Of a stretch of 64,000 nucleotides of DNA, positions 48,330 to 57,291 are shown in pieces (within the stretch, counting starts at the first letter, position 1; the number at the start of each line of letters is the position of its first letter). The stretch is from NCBI GenBank assembly GCA_963770035.1, contig CAVYON010000002.1, positions 1 through 64,000 on the forward strand, given 5' to 3'. Source of the DNA: Roseiarcus sp963770035. Its GTDB lineage: Bacteria > Pseudomonadota > Alphaproteobacteria > Rhizobiales > Beijerinckiaceae. The notes under the pieces were generated by a model that saw only the letters and a program-made list of their open reading frames with translations, made no database searches and was not told where the DNA came from. Both the position numbers and the translations under genes were made by a program.

Positions 48330-48399
48330 GGGCGGAACTCGAGCACAGGAAGGAATGTAGAACTTCGGCGAGGGGAGAGGAAACCCCGGTGGCGACCGT

Positions 48400-48846
48400 T
48401 CAGGTCTGGGCCCAGGGCAAATTCCCGGCCTTCCATCCGCCAACCCTGCTCCGGTGGCGCCAGGCGTCCAAGGGTCCCTCGAATCCGTCCGAGACGTTGT
48501 GGCAGGGCGCCCAACCGGCGCGGGTCATCGCGATCGCCGATTGCCGCGAACGGGCGCCGCTGCGGCATAGGAAAAGCAGCGGGGCGCCCGGCTTGACGCC
48601 GGCGCTCGCAAGCATGGTCGACAGACGCGACACGAAGTCCGGATCGACCTGCATGGCGGGATAGCTCTGCCATTCGATGAAGAGCGGGGTCTTGCTCAGC
48701 CCCGAGAGATCGGGGGCCCCAACGAAAGTCCATTCCGCCTTCGAGCGGACATCGACCAAGGTCGATGAAACATCGTGCGCGAGGAGGTCATAAGCGTCGG
48801 TCGCCAGCAGATCCCCTGCGTATCCGACGGTGTTTTCGTTGGACAT
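48400..48846 (-). CDS. Rhodanese-like sulfurtransferase domain protein
   Basis: It encodes 148 residues of a single rhodanese domain. VDVRSKAEWTFVGAPDLSG is the CDC25-like opening, and the active-site loop is LFLCRSGARS with the reactive Cys. It may move sulfane sulfur or act as a redox or phosphatase-like protein. It lies 70 bases upstream of dnaA on the same strand. A functional link to replication is not implied. Confidence 0.85.
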   Translation of the reverse strand: MSNENTVGYAGDLLATDAYDLLAHDVSSTLVDVRSKAEWTFVGAPDLSGLSKTPLFIEWQSYPAMQVDPDFVSRLSTMLASAGVKPGAPLLFLCRSGARSRQSAIAMTRAGWAPCHNVSDGFEGPLDAWRHRSRVGGWKAGNLPWAQT

Positions 48847-49434
48847 GTATTCTCCCTCCGCAGTCTAAACTACGGACACTCGATGCCTATATTCGGCTAA
48901 TAACCAGTAGGCTTTGCAGCCGGTTGCCCGATGAAAAGCGGCACATCCATAAGTCGACGCCCCATTTATCGCTCCAAAGTACAATTAATTATTACTTCAT
49001 TTTATTCCATTCCTAATTCGCGAGACAGAATAGCCACGGTTTCTTCTCATTGTTTTCTTAGATCGCGCAAGACTATGGCACGAGCCCCGCCATGAGGCAA
49101 CCAACCTCCCTCTACTCCAAGGGTCGCGTTGGCCATCGCAGCGCCGCAATTTTCAAACGTGGTAAGAGTGTTTAATCGCAAGAGTTTGATTCGAACCGCA
49201 AGATCAAATCCGCGCGCGACTTTCGCGGCTGAGCAGCCCTGTGACATTGCCCCGGCCCGATCTCGCGTCGCCATTGCGGAAATCGCGCGGCTCGTGCGCA
49301 TCGTCCCGCCTTGATTAATAAACTCTTGAGAAATTAGGAAACTTTATGATCGCCCGGCAGCTCGCGACGGCCTTCGAGCTGTTGCAAAATCATTATGTTT
49401 CGGTCCGGCGACGTCGCGATGACCGTTTTCGGGC
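48847..49434. other. AT-rich intergenic region upstream of the dnaA run
   Basis: No gene is supported. The stretch about 48975-49020 is very AT-rich (CAATTAATTATTACTTCATT) against the surrounding GC. One perfect DnaA box, TTATCCACA, lies at 49472-49480, just inside the next gene. A single box is not enough to call an origin, though AT-rich DNA next to dnaA is a reasonable place to look. The remainder may hold the promoter of the rhodanese-dnaA-pyrD run. Confidence 0.35.
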
Positions 49435-52113
49435 CTACCCGGCGGCCGTGCTGGAAGAAGCGGCCACAGACTTATCCACAGCAATTACCCCAAAAAACGC
49501 GGGCAGCGCCAAGAGATAAGCGAAGGCGGCGATCTCAATAACCGCGCCGAGTCCGAAATTGGTCGCAATCACCGGCGCGGCCGCCGCACCGATCACCGAA
49601 AAGGAGCCGTTGACGCCCCAGGCCCAGATGAACAGGTGATCCTTTCCGAGCCGCCCCAGCGTGGTCATCGCGGTCGGCATCGGAAATCCCATCAGGAACG
49701 CCGGCGGAGCGATCAAGAGGAAGCACAGGACGAGCCGCTCGCCGTACGGCAGGGCGGCGACGCCGTCGAGCGCGAGGTTCACGAACAACGCATAGCAAAG
49801 CAGCAATCCGCCGATCACGAGAAAGATGGCCGGCATCACCGTGCGCATGTACGGCAAAATGCGTTCCGAAGTCAGAGCGCCGAGACCCGAGAAGACCAGC
49901 ATGCCGGTGATCAGCACAGAGGCCGAGATGGTCGGATTGCCGAGCGCCATCACGAAGTGGGCGATGAGCCCGACCTCCACCATGATGTAGCCGGCGCCGA
50001 GACAGGCGAAATAAAGCACGGTCAGCGTCTTCCCGCGCGACTGTGAGAAGATCGTCCGCCAGCCCCATAGGATCGGGATCAGGAGCAGCGTCGTTGCGGC
50101 TAGCGTCGCCACGCCGAGCGTCGCCCAGATGAGCAGATAGCCCCACTCGTCCTGCAAGAGTTCGAGCCGGTCGAGCACGCGCGGGAGGTCGCGAGTCTTC
50201 ACATAAGCTGCGAAGTAGGGAGCGTCGTTTGTCAAGGCGCGGACGTTGAACACGTAGCGCGAAGCGACCTGCGGCCAATCTCCGCCAATCAGCGCGTGCC
50301 ATGCGAGTCGTCCCATCGCGGTCGCGGGCAGCACGCCGTCATCGGCCTTGCCTGAGGGAGGCGCACCCTCGTCGGACGAGCCGTTCGTCGCCGCGCCAGC
50401 GTTTTCGGGCGCCGGCGGACCGCCGGCGGCGCCGGCAAAAATCTGCTCGACGTAGCCGTCCAGCGTCGAGTCGGTCTGGGACACGTCGTAGACGAAGCCG
50501 GGGTAATAAATCTCATCGAACGACATATTGTGCGTGTGCTTGCGCAGCTTGGCGATCTCGTCAGGCGTGAAGCCGCCGTTCTTGTAGAGCACTGTCGCGG
50601 TCGACAGGTACGACGAGGCGACGAAGAAGGACTCGGCGAGGTGCGGTGGATCGACGGCGTGCGCCGCGCCCGCCATCGTCGCGTAGAGCTTGAGCACCGA
50701 TTTCGGCGGCTCTTCCTTGTTCCACAGCGTCACCGCCAACACGCCGCCCGGCGCCAGCGCGCGCATGTAGGTTTCCATCGCCTCTTTCGTATAGGGGTAC
50801 TTCTCCACGATGGCGAAGCCGCCCGGATTGGAGAGGCCGACGGAATCGGCAAGGCTCAGGTCAATGACGTCGAAACGCTCCTTGGTCGCGGCGAGAAAGT
50901 GTCGGCCCTCGTAAGGGATCACCCGTACCTTCGACAGGATGTCGCCGGTAAAGTCACGAATGACAGGGCTGCGGAACGCCTCGAGCACGGCTTGGTTGCC
51001 TTCGGCGACCGTGACGTCCTTCGCTCCGGAATGCAGCGCGACCTCCGTCGAGATGCCGCCGCCGAATTGGGTGATGAAGGTCTTGGGCGCCGCCTTGACG
51101 ATGTAGGGGTAGACCATCGGCAGGAAACGGAAATAGGCCGTTTCCTTGTCGGTCAGATCACGCATCACACCGATCGGACCATCGCTGTCGATGTACATTC
51201 CGAGATAGGCGTTGGCGGGCATCGTCGGCAGGCTGAAGCCGGCGTTGTCCGAGAGCCCCGGCGCAAAATGAAGATAGGAGCTGGAATAGATCTCGAGATA
51301 GCCGAACGGCGACGCACTCTCGTAGACCTTCTTTGCATCGGGGAACTTCCGCGCATAGGAGACCCCCTTGTAGTCGTTGACCGCCAGCGTCTTCAGGCCG
51401 AAGGCCGGGGCCAGAACGAAATGGCCGCCGAACGCGATGGCGCCGGCGACTATGTAGGGGACGAGCGTGGCGAGGCCGCCGGGACCGAGCGCCCACGCTA
51501 GGCAGGCGGCAAGCCACAGCGCAAGGGGAGCGGCGATGAGGTTGGCCGGGACAAAGACATACATCGCCAGCAGGAAAACGAGCCCGCAGAGTCCGGAACC
51601 CGCGAGATCCGCGAAATAGACCCGCCCGAAGGTCCGATTGCTCTTGAGAAAGACCGCGCCGAGGAACACCGCGCCGGCGAGGAAGGGCGCGAGCTCGGCC
51701 AGGAACATCTGTAAGAGCTTCCACTTCTGGGCTGGATCGGAGACGAGAAATATAGCGTTGAAGCCGAGCCTCTGAACATAGAGATTGGCCGCGACCGCGA
51801 GCGGACCGAAGAGACCGAGCGAGATGGCCGCCGCGCCCCGCCAGTGACGGGCGAACCAGTCCTTGGAAACGGTCATGACAGCGCTGGTCAAGCCGAATCC
51901 CAACATGGCGAGGCTGACCACCAGCGAGCCAAAATGAGCCCAGCTGCCGACCGAGAAGACGCGCATGATATCGATCTGCAGCGCAATCACCGACCCAGCG
52001 GCGAGACCAACGGCCAGATAGAGCCCAACTCGCTCACGGGCCGTCAGAACGGCGTCTTCGGAGGGACGCTCGATCGGCGTCAGGATCGCGGGAATAGGGC
52101 TTGCGTCGTTCAT
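49435..52113 (-). CDS. Membrane protein with spermidine-synthase-like domain
   Basis: It encodes 892 residues. The N-terminal part has about seven transmembrane helices. The middle is a spermidine-synthase-like methyltransferase fold: TQFGGGISTEVALHSGAKDVTVAEGNQAVLEAFRSP, then VRVIPYEGRHFLAATKERFDVIDLSLADSVGL. The C-terminus has another five to seven helices with MFS-like spacing. This membrane-bound form is known in alphaproteobacteria, but its product is not established; polyamine synthesis is only an analogy. It lies 81 bases downstream of the exported isoaspartyl methyltransferase gene. Confidence 0.8.
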   Translation of the reverse strand: MNDASPIPAILTPIERPSEDAVLTARERVGLYLAVGLAAGSVIALQIDIMRVFSVGSWAHFGSLVVSLAMLGFGLTSAVMTVSKDWFARHWRGAAAISLGLFGPLAVAANLYVQRLGFNAIFLVSDPAQKWKLLQMFLAELAPFLAGAVFLGAVFLKSNRTFGRVYFADLAGSGLCGLVFLLAMYVFVPANLIAAPLALWLAACLAWALGPGGLATLVPYIVAGAIAFGGHFVLAPAFGLKTLAVNDYKGVSYARKFPDAKKVYESASPFGYLEIYSSSYLHFAPGLSDNAGFSLPTMPANAYLGMYIDSDGPIGVMRDLTDKETAYFRFLPMVYPYIVKAAPKTFITQFGGGISTEVALHSGAKDVTVAEGNQAVLEAFRSPVIRDFTGDILSKVRVIPYEGRHFLAATKERFDVIDLSLADSVGLSNPGGFAIVEKYPYTKEAMETYMRALAPGGVLAVTLWNKEEPPKSVLKLYATMAGAAHAVDPPHLAESFFVASSYLSTATVLYKNGGFTPDEIAKLRKHTHNMSFDEIYYPGFVYDVSQTDSTLDGYVEQIFAGAAGGPPAPENAGAATNGSSDEGAPPSGKADDGVLPATAMGRLAWHALIGGDWPQVASRYVFNVRALTNDAPYFAAYVKTRDLPRVLDRLELLQDEWGYLLIWATLGVATLAATTLLLIPILWGWRTIFSQSRGKTLTVLYFACLGAGYIMVEVGLIAHFVMALGNPTISASVLITGMLVFSGLGALTSERILPYMRTVMPAIFLVIGGLLLCYALFVNLALDGVAALPYGERLVLCFLLIAPPAFLMGFPMPTAMTTLGRLGKDHLFIWAWGVNGSFSVIGAAAAPVIATNFGLGAVIEIAAFAYLLALPAFFGVIAVDKSVAASSSTAAG

Positions 52114-52194
52114 GAAGTCCTCACCCGACGCGGTCGAATACGAACGGCGCCCCTGGGTCGGAGCGCCGTGGAGAGATTGACGAGAACGCGCCTG

Positions 52195-53064
52195 TCAGTT
52201 GTTGTGCGTGCCGACGATTTTGTCGCCCTCGAGCTTGGTAAACGGCACGAACGGCACAATCCGCCCGCCGTAGATGTCGGAGCGCGCGACAGTCAACTGG
52301 CCGTCCGAGGACTCGGTCTTCACGACCTTGAGCACGCGCTGTGCGCCGGGCGGACCTACAGGAATCACCATGATGCCGTTCGGCCTGAGCTGCTGGAGCA
52401 AAGGCGGCGGCACGTGGTCGATGCCGCAGGTGACGATGATCTTGTCGAACGGGGCGAACTCTTCCCAGCCGTAGTAGCCGTCCGCCGCCTTCGACGTGAT
52501 CTCGCCGAATTCGTTGTAGCCGTCCTTGATCAGGGCGTCGTAGATGCCGCGCGTGCGGTCGGCGAGCGGCTTGATGATCTCGATCGAATAGACCTTGTCG
52601 GTCAGATGCGAAAGATAGGCCGACTGGTAACCTGAACCGGTGCCGATCTCGAGCACTTTCTCGCCCTGCTTGGGGTCGATGTTCGAGGTCATCCGTCCGA
52701 CGATATGAGGCCCGGAGATCGTCACTCCGTAGCCGATGTCGAGGAAGGCGTGGTCGTAAGCGCGACCGAGGTTCTGCTGAAGAACGAACTTCTCGCGCGG
52801 GGTCAGCAGGAAGGCGCGCTTGTGACGGTCGTTGAGCAAGTCTTCGTTGCGGACCATAGCCTGAAAACGATCGAACCGCTCGCCGAGGAACTTGGGATCC
52901 TCGCCGCGCTGGGCGACGCCCCAGGCGATGAACTTCTCGCGGCTGTCCATCGGCGGATTGAGGTCGAGCGAGTAGGGCGTCGGCACGTTGGCCAGCGTCA
53001 GCCGCGGCGCGCAGACCGCGCCCAAAAGTCCGGCCGCGCCGGCAAGGAACTCACGTCTCCGCAC
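52195..53064 (-). CDS. Exported protein-L-isoaspartate O-methyltransferase
   Basis: From GTG 53064, with a strong GAGGAGG seven bases upstream, it encodes 289 residues. The N-terminus is RRREFLAGAAGLLGAV, a twin-arginine type signal, and it ends at LTLA. The catalytic domain contains VLEIGTGSGYQSAYLSHL (AdoMet site), YDHAFLDIGYGVTISGPHIVGRMT and ITSKAADGYYGWEEFAPFDKIIVTCGI, typical of PCMT enzymes that repair isoaspartate. PCMT enzymes are usually cytoplasmic, where AdoMet is present; a Tat-exported form is unusual. The signal could instead be a membrane anchor. Confidence 0.85.
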   Translation of the reverse strand: MRRREFLAGAAGLLGAVCAPRLTLANVPTPYSLDLNPPMDSREKFIAWGVAQRGEDPKFLGERFDRFQAMVRNEDLLNDRHKRAFLLTPREKFVLQQNLGRAYDHAFLDIGYGVTISGPHIVGRMTSNIDPKQGEKVLEIGTGSGYQSAYLSHLTDKVYSIEIIKPLADRTRGIYDALIKDGYNEFGEITSKAADGYYGWEEFAPFDKIIVTCGIDHVPPPLLQQLRPNGIMVIPVGPPGAQRVLKVVKTESSDGQLTVARSDIYGGRIVPFVPFTKLEGDKIVGTHNN

Positions 53065-53162
53065 CAAAAAACCTCCTCGAACGGCAACCGTCGAGGGGCC
53101 TGATAACCCAATCAGAAACAAAACGCGACCCTTTAAGCGCCTTCAGCGCCGGCCGCGCCCAA

Positions 53163-53972
53163 TCATGGCGCAAGTTTGGCGATGGCGCAATCGTGGTCCT
53201 CAAGGCCCTCGGCATGGCCGCCGCCTTCCAGCGAAAAGATGTCGGCGAGCAGGACGAACCCGGGCCTGCCGCCGAAGTTAGCGCCGACCGCGGCGAAGGT
53301 TATTGCTCCCATATGCGCCTTGGCGTCCGGAAGGCCGTCGGCGACCAGACGAAGCAGCGGCTCCTCGTGGAAGAGGTCGTCCGACAACAGACGGCGGGCG
53401 AAGTACGTGCGGCCGTTCAGCGGCGCCGTCATAGCGCGCCATTCGTCGCCCAGCGCCGGAGCGTAATCCGTGAGCGCCTTGTCGACGTCCATGCGGACGC
53501 AATCGACATGGACGTGCAACTGTTCCTGCGTGCGGGCGTATTGCGAATTGATCGCCAGCGCGACCGCTTGGCGCGGCAACGCCCGGCCCCCGAGCCTGGC
53601 CTCAACCAGCGTCTTGGCTTTCCACCCGTCGGCGAATACGGGCGGCGCATCGGGCGCAAGCATCTGGGGATCCTCGATGCCGCTGATCTTCCGGGTGGGA
53701 ATCGCCAGCATCTGCGCAACCCCGACCAGATCCTTCAGGATCGCGACCCCCTCGGACACGCTCCCGTTGAGGTCGACCGCGACGCAGGGACGTGGGCCCT
53801 GGCCAGCCTCGAAATGCGGCACGCAGCCGTCGTGGACGATGCGCCAAAGGGCGTTCGGATCGGCGTGGGCCGGGGCCGAGGCGGCGACGGCGACCATGAA
53901 GGCGAGCGGCGCGGCGCGCCTCGGTCGACTTGCGCGCGGTGGGCCATGACCTTGAGCGCTTCGTGTTATCAT
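53163..53972 (-). CDS. cdh: CDP-diacylglycerol diphosphatase
   Basis: From ATG 53972 (GGCAGGAC just upstream) it encodes 269 residues. PRRAAPLAFMVAVAASAPAHA is a signal peptide or anchor. The mature part has DPNALWRIVHDGCVPH, then the active-site motif LHVHVDCVRMDVDKAL and LAINSQYARTQEQ, which fit the Cdh family of membrane phospholipid hydrolases (CDP-diacylglycerol to phosphatidate plus CMP). It lies upstream of the exported PCMT gene, 98 bases away. The insertion sequence ends 135 bases upstream and may disturb its promoter. Confidence 0.85.
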   Translation of the reverse strand: MITRSAQGHGPPRASRPRRAAPLAFMVAVAASAPAHADPNALWRIVHDGCVPHFEAGQGPRPCVAVDLNGSVSEGVAILKDLVGVAQMLAIPTRKISGIEDPQMLAPDAPPVFADGWKAKTLVEARLGGRALPRQAVALAINSQYARTQEQLHVHVDCVRMDVDKALTDYAPALGDEWRAMTAPLNGRTYFARRLLSDDLFHEEPLLRLVADGLPDAKAHMGAITFAAVGANFGGRPGFVLLADIFSLEGGGHAEGLEDHDCAIAKLAP

Positions 53973-54107
53973 GTCCTGCCTTGGTGACCTGCTGTTCTCG
54001 AGCGGGATGATCTTCAGGTTCGCGCGCATCCTGAATTGGCGAGGTGGTTGGCGCAACTCCTCGCTCACTCAGGATGAAACTGCGAATACCTACGTCATTA
54101 AACTTGT

Positions 54108-55611
54108 GAGGCAGTTGCAAAATTGGGAGTTCGGCCAGAGTTTTCGAATTTTCGGGTGATTTTTCGACGGTTGCGAACCGCTGGCGGCCGGTTTCTGGTA
54201 TGCTGATTCTGCTAGGAACAACAAGCAGATGCCAGGAGCCGCCGACGATGTCGCTGCGGGAGAGCCTATCCTCGTACTGGGAGAAGTTTCAAGGGGAACT
54301 TTTCCCTTTTCTCGAAGAAACTGTGGGTTTCCTGACCGGATCGCATCGAGCGCTGGTCACGGTCGTGGATATGACGCGGCTCGAGGCTTTCGTCCCGCAC
54401 TGGCATGGACTTCCCGGGCGCCCGTTGGCCGAGCGGGCGGCGTTGGCGAGAGCCTTCGTGGCCAAGGCGGTTTTCAATTTGCCGACCACGCGAATGCTGA
54501 TCGAACGCGTCCAGGCCGACAAAACGCTTCGGCGTCTGTGCGGTTGGTCGCGTCCGTCCGAGGTTCCCAGCGAATCGACATTCTCGCGCGCCTTCGCCGA
54601 ATTCGCCCAGAGCGAACTGCCCTCGCGTGTGCACGAGGCCTTGATCCGGCAGACCCACGCCGACCGGTTGGTTGGTCACATCGCGCGCAATTCGACCGCG
54701 ATCGAAGGCCATGAAAAGCCGCGACGCGCCGAACAGCCCGAACCGACCGCGCCGAAGCCGGCGCCCCGCAAACGCGGGCGTCCGCGCAAGGGCGAGGAAC
54801 CCCCGCCCAAACCGCCCACGCGCCTGGAACGCCAAGCCGGCATGACCCTGAGCCAAATGCTCGCCGATCTGCCCCGGCCTTGTGACGTCGGCGTCAAGCG
54901 CAACGCCAAAGGACATCAAGAGACATGGATCGGCTATAAGCTGCACGTGGATACGGCCGACGGCGACATTCCCGTCAGTTGCGTTCTCACCTCGGCTTCC
55001 GTCCATGACAGTCAGGTCGCCATCCCGCTGGCTACGATGACGGCGGAACGCCTGGTCAATCTCTACGATCTCATGGACAGCGCCTACGACGCGGCCGAGA
55101 TCGAGGCGCACAGCCGCGCGCTCGGCCACGTGCCGATCATCGATGCCAATCCGCGCCGTGACGCCGCCCTCAAACAAGAATTGGCGCGAGAGCAGAGGCG
55201 TCAGGCGCTGGCGGGCCATCGCATGGCCGAGGACATCCGTTACAACGAACGCAGCAGCGCCGAACGGGTCAACGCCAACCTCAAAGACAATCACGGCGGT
55301 CGAACCGTCCAGGTGCGCGGCCCCACGAAAGTGATGTGTCATCTGATGTTCGGCATTCTGGTCGTCACGGTGACCCAAATCATCCGTCTCATCGCATAGC
55401 GATCGCGATCGTACGCAACATAGAGAGCCCGTAGCCTCCCAAAATATCGGCAGCTCGGCGAGCTATTGCCCGCGCGCGCTCAGAAACGCCGCTCTCGGCA
55501 CAAATCGACCCAGGCCGCCGCCGCCAAAATCGGCACAGCTCGGAAATCAATCCAAGTTTGCGCTCTTGCGGAAACACAACCCAGTGCTCCCAAACATTTT
55601 GCAAGTGCCTC
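54108..55611 (+). mobile_element. Complete insertion sequence, IS4/IS5-like DDE type
   Basis: The element is 1504 bp. Its imperfect terminal inverted repeats begin GAGGCAGTTGCAAAA at 54108 and end with the complement of GAGGCACTTGCAAAA at 55611. The 4-bp direct repeat TTGT flanks both ends (54104-54107 and 55612-55615) as a target-site duplication. It carries a single transposase gene. The 212 bases between the transposase stop and the right end contain no gene. Confidence 0.85.
54248..55399 (+). CDS. DDE transposase
   Basis: From ATG 54248 it encodes 383 residues. The N-terminal part is a DUF772-like domain (ERAALARAFVAKAVFNLPTTRMLIERVQ and SESTFSRAFAEFAQSELPSRVHEALI). A basic linker (PRKRGRPRKGEEPPPKPPTRLERQ) precedes the RNase-H core. 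The first Asp is in GYKLHVDTADGDIPV, the second in LMDSAYDAAEIE and the Glu in NERSSAERVNANLKDNHGG, the usual order in IS4/IS5-type enzymes. The frame is intact. The upstream open frame begins at 54200, but the later ATG is at the family start. Confidence 0.92.
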   Translation: MSLRESLSSYWEKFQGELFPFLEETVGFLTGSHRALVTVVDMTRLEAFVPHWHGLPGRPLAERAALARAFVAKAVFNLPTTRMLIERVQADKTLRRLCGWSRPSEVPSESTFSRAFAEFAQSELPSRVHEALIRQTHADRLVGHIARNSTAIEGHEKPRRAEQPEPTAPKPAPRKRGRPRKGEEPPPKPPTRLERQAGMTLSQMLADLPRPCDVGVKRNAKGHQETWIGYKLHVDTADGDIPVSCVLTSASVHDSQVAIPLATMTAERLVNLYDLMDSAYDAAEIEAHSRALGHVPIIDANPRRDAALKQELAREQRRQALAGHRMAEDIRYNERSSAERVNANLKDNHGGRTVQVRGPTKVMCHLMFGILVVTVTQIIRLIA

Positions 55612-55730
55612 TTGTCATATAAATTCTTTGGGCAGCCCGCAGAGAGCCCGGCGCGCAACGGCAGGGTCGGCGCGTACGAGATGGATTGATCGGAACCGGC
55701 TCTAGGGCTGGCGTCGCATGCGATCGCTGC

Positions 55731-56522
55731 TCAGTCGCCGCGCATTCTGTCCTTAAAGAAATCGAGATGCTTCGCCTGGGCACGGATCATGCGCTCCCGG
55801 TACTGGCCGTAGATGAGATCGGTGTCATGCAACGTCACGCCGGCGATGGTGGGCGATGCGAAGACTGGAAGCTCAACACCCTTGTCGCCAAGTTTCCGAG
55901 CCGTCTGCGCCAGAAGCTCGTGCATCATCATCATCGCGAGTACGGTCGACGACCCGGCGACGGGTCGCGACCAGCCCTCGATCGGGACGATCGCGTCCTC
56001 GATCGGCGCGCCGGTGTCGATGACGATGTCGGCCGCATCGGCGAGCCGCTTGCCGGAAGAGTGCGTGGCGGGCTTGTCGAGATTGGCCTTGGCGGTCACG
56101 GCGATCACCGTCAATCCTCGCTTCTTGGCGTAAAGCGCCGTGTCGATGCCCGAGGCGTTACGGCCGCTGTGGCCGAAAACGACGATGCTGTCGCCCGGAT
56201 TGAGCGGCTGATGATCGAGGAATTTCTCGACGTAGCCCTCGGTGCGCTCGAGCCAGAGGAGCTCGCGCACGCCGCCCGCGCCGAGCACGTTGTGCCACAT
56301 GACGCGCGGGTCGGTGAGCGGATTGAATCCGAGGTAGCTGCCGTAGCGGGGATAGGTCTCTTGCGTCGGAAGCACCGAGTGCCCCGATCCATACAGATGA
56401 ATGAGGCCGTCTCCGGTCAGCGTCGCGACCAAAGCCGAGGACGCGGCGTCGAAGGCGGCCGCGTTTCCTTCCGCGGCCTGCTCGGCGAGTTTGACGAGGC
56501 GACTGATGTAGAGGGTCGTCAT
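55731..56522 (-). CDS. SIS-domain phosphosugar protein (UPF0309-like)
   Basis: From ATG 56522 it encodes 263 residues with a single sugar isomerase domain. LIHLYGSGHSVLPTQETYPRYGSYLGFNPL and GDSIVVFGHSGRNASGIDTALYAKKRGLTVIAVTAK are the SIS substrate loops. The single-domain form matches UPF0309 proteins rather than the two-domain GlmS/NagB-II deaminases. In the nag cluster it may isomerise or bind an amino-sugar phosphate. The stop is 3' in the operon, 22 bases after the GntR gene. The exact reaction is unknown. Confidence 0.8.
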   Translation of the reverse strand: MTTLYISRLVKLAEQAAEGNAAAFDAASSALVATLTGDGLIHLYGSGHSVLPTQETYPRYGSYLGFNPLTDPRVMWHNVLGAGGVRELLWLERTEGYVEKFLDHQPLNPGDSIVVFGHSGRNASGIDTALYAKKRGLTVIAVTAKANLDKPATHSSGKRLADAADIVIDTGAPIEDAIVPIEGWSRPVAGSSTVLAMMMMHELLAQTARKLGDKGVELPVFASPTIAGVTLHDTDLIYGQYRERMIRAQAKHLDFFKDRMRGD

Positions 56523-56544
56523 AGTGTGGACCTTTCGCGGGTTG

Positions 56545-57291
56545 TCACATGCGCAGCTTGGATCGGATCTCGTATCGGTCGCCGCGCATCGTCGATACGG
56601 TGAACTCGTAGGGTCCTCGCGCATCGGAGGTGGTGCGGTGGACGATGAAGGCGGGGCTGCCCGCAGCGACTTCAAGCAGTTCTGCATCCTCCGCCGACAC
56701 CGCCCCGACCCGGTAGACTTCGAGCGCCGAGAGTGGGACGAGGCCGAAGCGGTCACGCAGCGTCGCGTAGAGCGAGACCAGCGCTTCGCTCATGCTGGCG
56801 AGGCCCGTCGCCCGCTTTGCCGGCAGGTAGGCCGTCTGGATGCCGATCGGCTGGCCCCCGCCGAAGCGCAGGCGGCGCAGCTTGACGACCCTGGCCCCAT
56901 CGCGGATCTCGAGCGCCGAGGCGATCGCATTGTCGGCGGGAATCTCAGCCAGTTCCAGAATGCGGGAGCCGACGGAAAGTCCGCGGTCGGCCAGTTCCTG
57001 CGTAAGGCTGGTCGGTCCACGCGCGCCGGCGATGACGGTCGAACTGCGTACGAACGTGCCGCGGCCCTGCTCGCGTCGCAAGAGGCCCCACTCCTCCATG
57101 TTCCGGAGTGCGTGGCGCATCGTGATCCGGCTGACCCCCAGCATCTCGCTGAGCTTGGCCTCGTTGGGAAGCTGTGCGCCATCGGGCCAGGTTCCATCGG
57201 CAATCAGATTGCGCAGGGTGCGCTCCGTCTGATGCCACAGGGGCTCTGGCCGGTCACGGTCGGGACGCTCGATATGGATCGGCCGGTTCAC
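56545..57291 (-). CDS. GntR/HutC-family regulator of the amino-sugar cluster
   Basis: From GTG 57291 it encodes 248 residues. The winged helix-turn-helix is LWHQTERTLRNLIADGTWPDGAQLPNEAKLSEMLGVSRITMRHALRNMEEWGLLRREQGRGTFV. The C-terminal UTRA domain (RILELAEIPADNAIASALEI, then LYATLRDRFGLVPLSALEVYR) binds a sugar phosphate in NagR/YvoA-type repressors. The GTG overlaps the stop of the ROK kinase (GTGA), so it is co-translated. It probably responds to a GlcNAc- or glucosamine-phosphate. Confidence 0.88.
   Translation of the reverse strand: MNRPIHIERPDRDRPEPLWHQTERTLRNLIADGTWPDGAQLPNEAKLSEMLGVSRITMRHALRNMEEWGLLRREQGRGTFVRSSTVIAGARGPTSLTQELADRGLSVGSRILELAEIPADNAIASALEIRDGARVVKLRRLRFGGGQPIGIQTAYLPAKRATGLASMSEALVSLYATLRDRFGLVPLSALEVYRVGAVSAEDAELLEVAAGSPAFIVHRTTSDARGPYEFTVSTMRGDRYEIRSKLRM

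Noticed and set aside
49160..49230. A tRNA-like GATTCGAAC stretch
   Set aside because: No T-arm stem, acceptor stem or anticodon arm can be formed around it.
48847..49434. Chromosomal origin
   Set aside because: Only one DnaA box is seen, so I give the region as AT-rich intergenic DNA and not as an origin.
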